Assembly: GCA_036554605.1 (NCBI GenBank)
Contig: DATBMY010000392.1
Span: 1 to 12,995 of the forward strand
Direction: 5' to 3'
DNA from: DATBMY01 sp036554605
GTDB taxonomy: Bacteria > Acidobacteriota > Blastocatellia > UBA7656
Length of the DNA stretch: 12,995 bases
Of the stretch, positions 12,898-12,995 are shown piece by piece (position 1 is the first letter of the stretch; every line of letters starts with the position of its first letter). The position numbers and the translations under genes were made by a program. The notes under the pieces were generated by a model. It was not told where the DNA came from. It worked only from the letters and a program-made list of their open reading frames with translations, and searched no databases.

Positions 12898-12995
12898 CCA
12901 TTTCTACTGACCCCTTTTTGTGGACAGCCTAATAGCTGAACATGCTCAACTTAACGCACACTCACTGGATGCCGTCATTCCTCTGGACCACATGT
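12898..12995. mobile_element. Possible insertion sequence end (IS3 family, IS150-like), running off the window
   Basis: After the GNAT stop the composition becomes less GC-rich and no gene is seen. At 12905-12926 stands TACTGACCCCTTTTTGTGG followed by ACAG, which looks like IS150-group termini (TACTG, a C-rich run, a T tract, then GGAC). This is recalled, not computed. No transposase frame can be recognised in the ~70 remaining bases. Confidence 0.25.

Noticed and set aside
12942..12995. ATG-led frame open to the right edge
   Set aside because: Only 18 codons visible, no ribosome site, and no recognisable protein sequence.
1..12995. tRNA or rRNA genes, CRISPR array, toxin-antitoxin or defence genes
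   Set aside because: No cloverleaf, rRNA core sequence, regular direct repeats with spacers, or defence-family motif was seen on either strand.

Overview
The window is a high-GC bacterial chromosomal segment with tightly packed genes. It encodes a Gram-negative type cell: lpxA (lipid A synthesis), several Sec-exported proteins, and Shine-Dalgarno-led genes. The mixture of families (S9 peptidase with a WSPDG propeller, an exported YxxG-repeat/glycine-zipper protein, a T2SSG-like secreted protein, a large exported TPR protein) together with frequent ATA isoleucine codons despite high GC would fit an Acidobacteriota-like genome. That assignment is inference from gene content; no rRNA or phylogenetic marker was analysed.

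Layout. (1) 1-2035, minus strand: N-terminal 678 codons of the transcription-repair coupling factor Mfd, running off the left edge. (2) 2229-7404, plus strand: six genes in a row. First come a secreted protein with a T2SSG-like C-terminus, a four-helix membrane protein overlapping it by 4 nt, and a 696-residue exported TPR protein. After a 126-bp spacer with inverted 7-nt repeats come a secreted CAP/SCP-domain protein, a Roadblock/LC7 protein one base later, and a DUF374-type acyltransferase that may have its own promoter. (3) 7444-8211, minus strand: complete lpxA, convergent with the acyltransferase. (4) 8447-9505, plus strand: a secreted protein with four tandem YxxG repeats and a C-terminal glycine zipper, ended by a strong hairpin. 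(5) 9559-11909, minus strand: an S9 prolyl-oligopeptidase-type peptidase followed 11 nt later by a 99-residue protein of unknown function. (6) 12037-12888, plus strand: a GNAT acetyltransferase with a degenerate second GNAT half. (7) 12889-12995: no gene; a sequence resembling an IS150-type insertion sequence terminus.

Functionally most of the window concerns the cell envelope: lipid A (LpxA, acyltransferase), exported scaffold or surface proteins (TPR, CAP, YxxG/zipper, T2SSG-like) and exported peptide degradation (S9). Mfd and the GNAT are the non-envelope exceptions.

I did not find an unmistakable new defence or mobile system. The most unusual signals are degenerate tandem heptads (7-nt register) in several intergenic spacers and not noticed inside genes, a T2SS pseudopilin-like domain on a protein without a prepilin N-terminus, a near-consensus promoter that would make the acyltransferase mRNA leaderless, the YxxG/glycine-zipper protein, and a Roadblock protein with no GTPase beside it.
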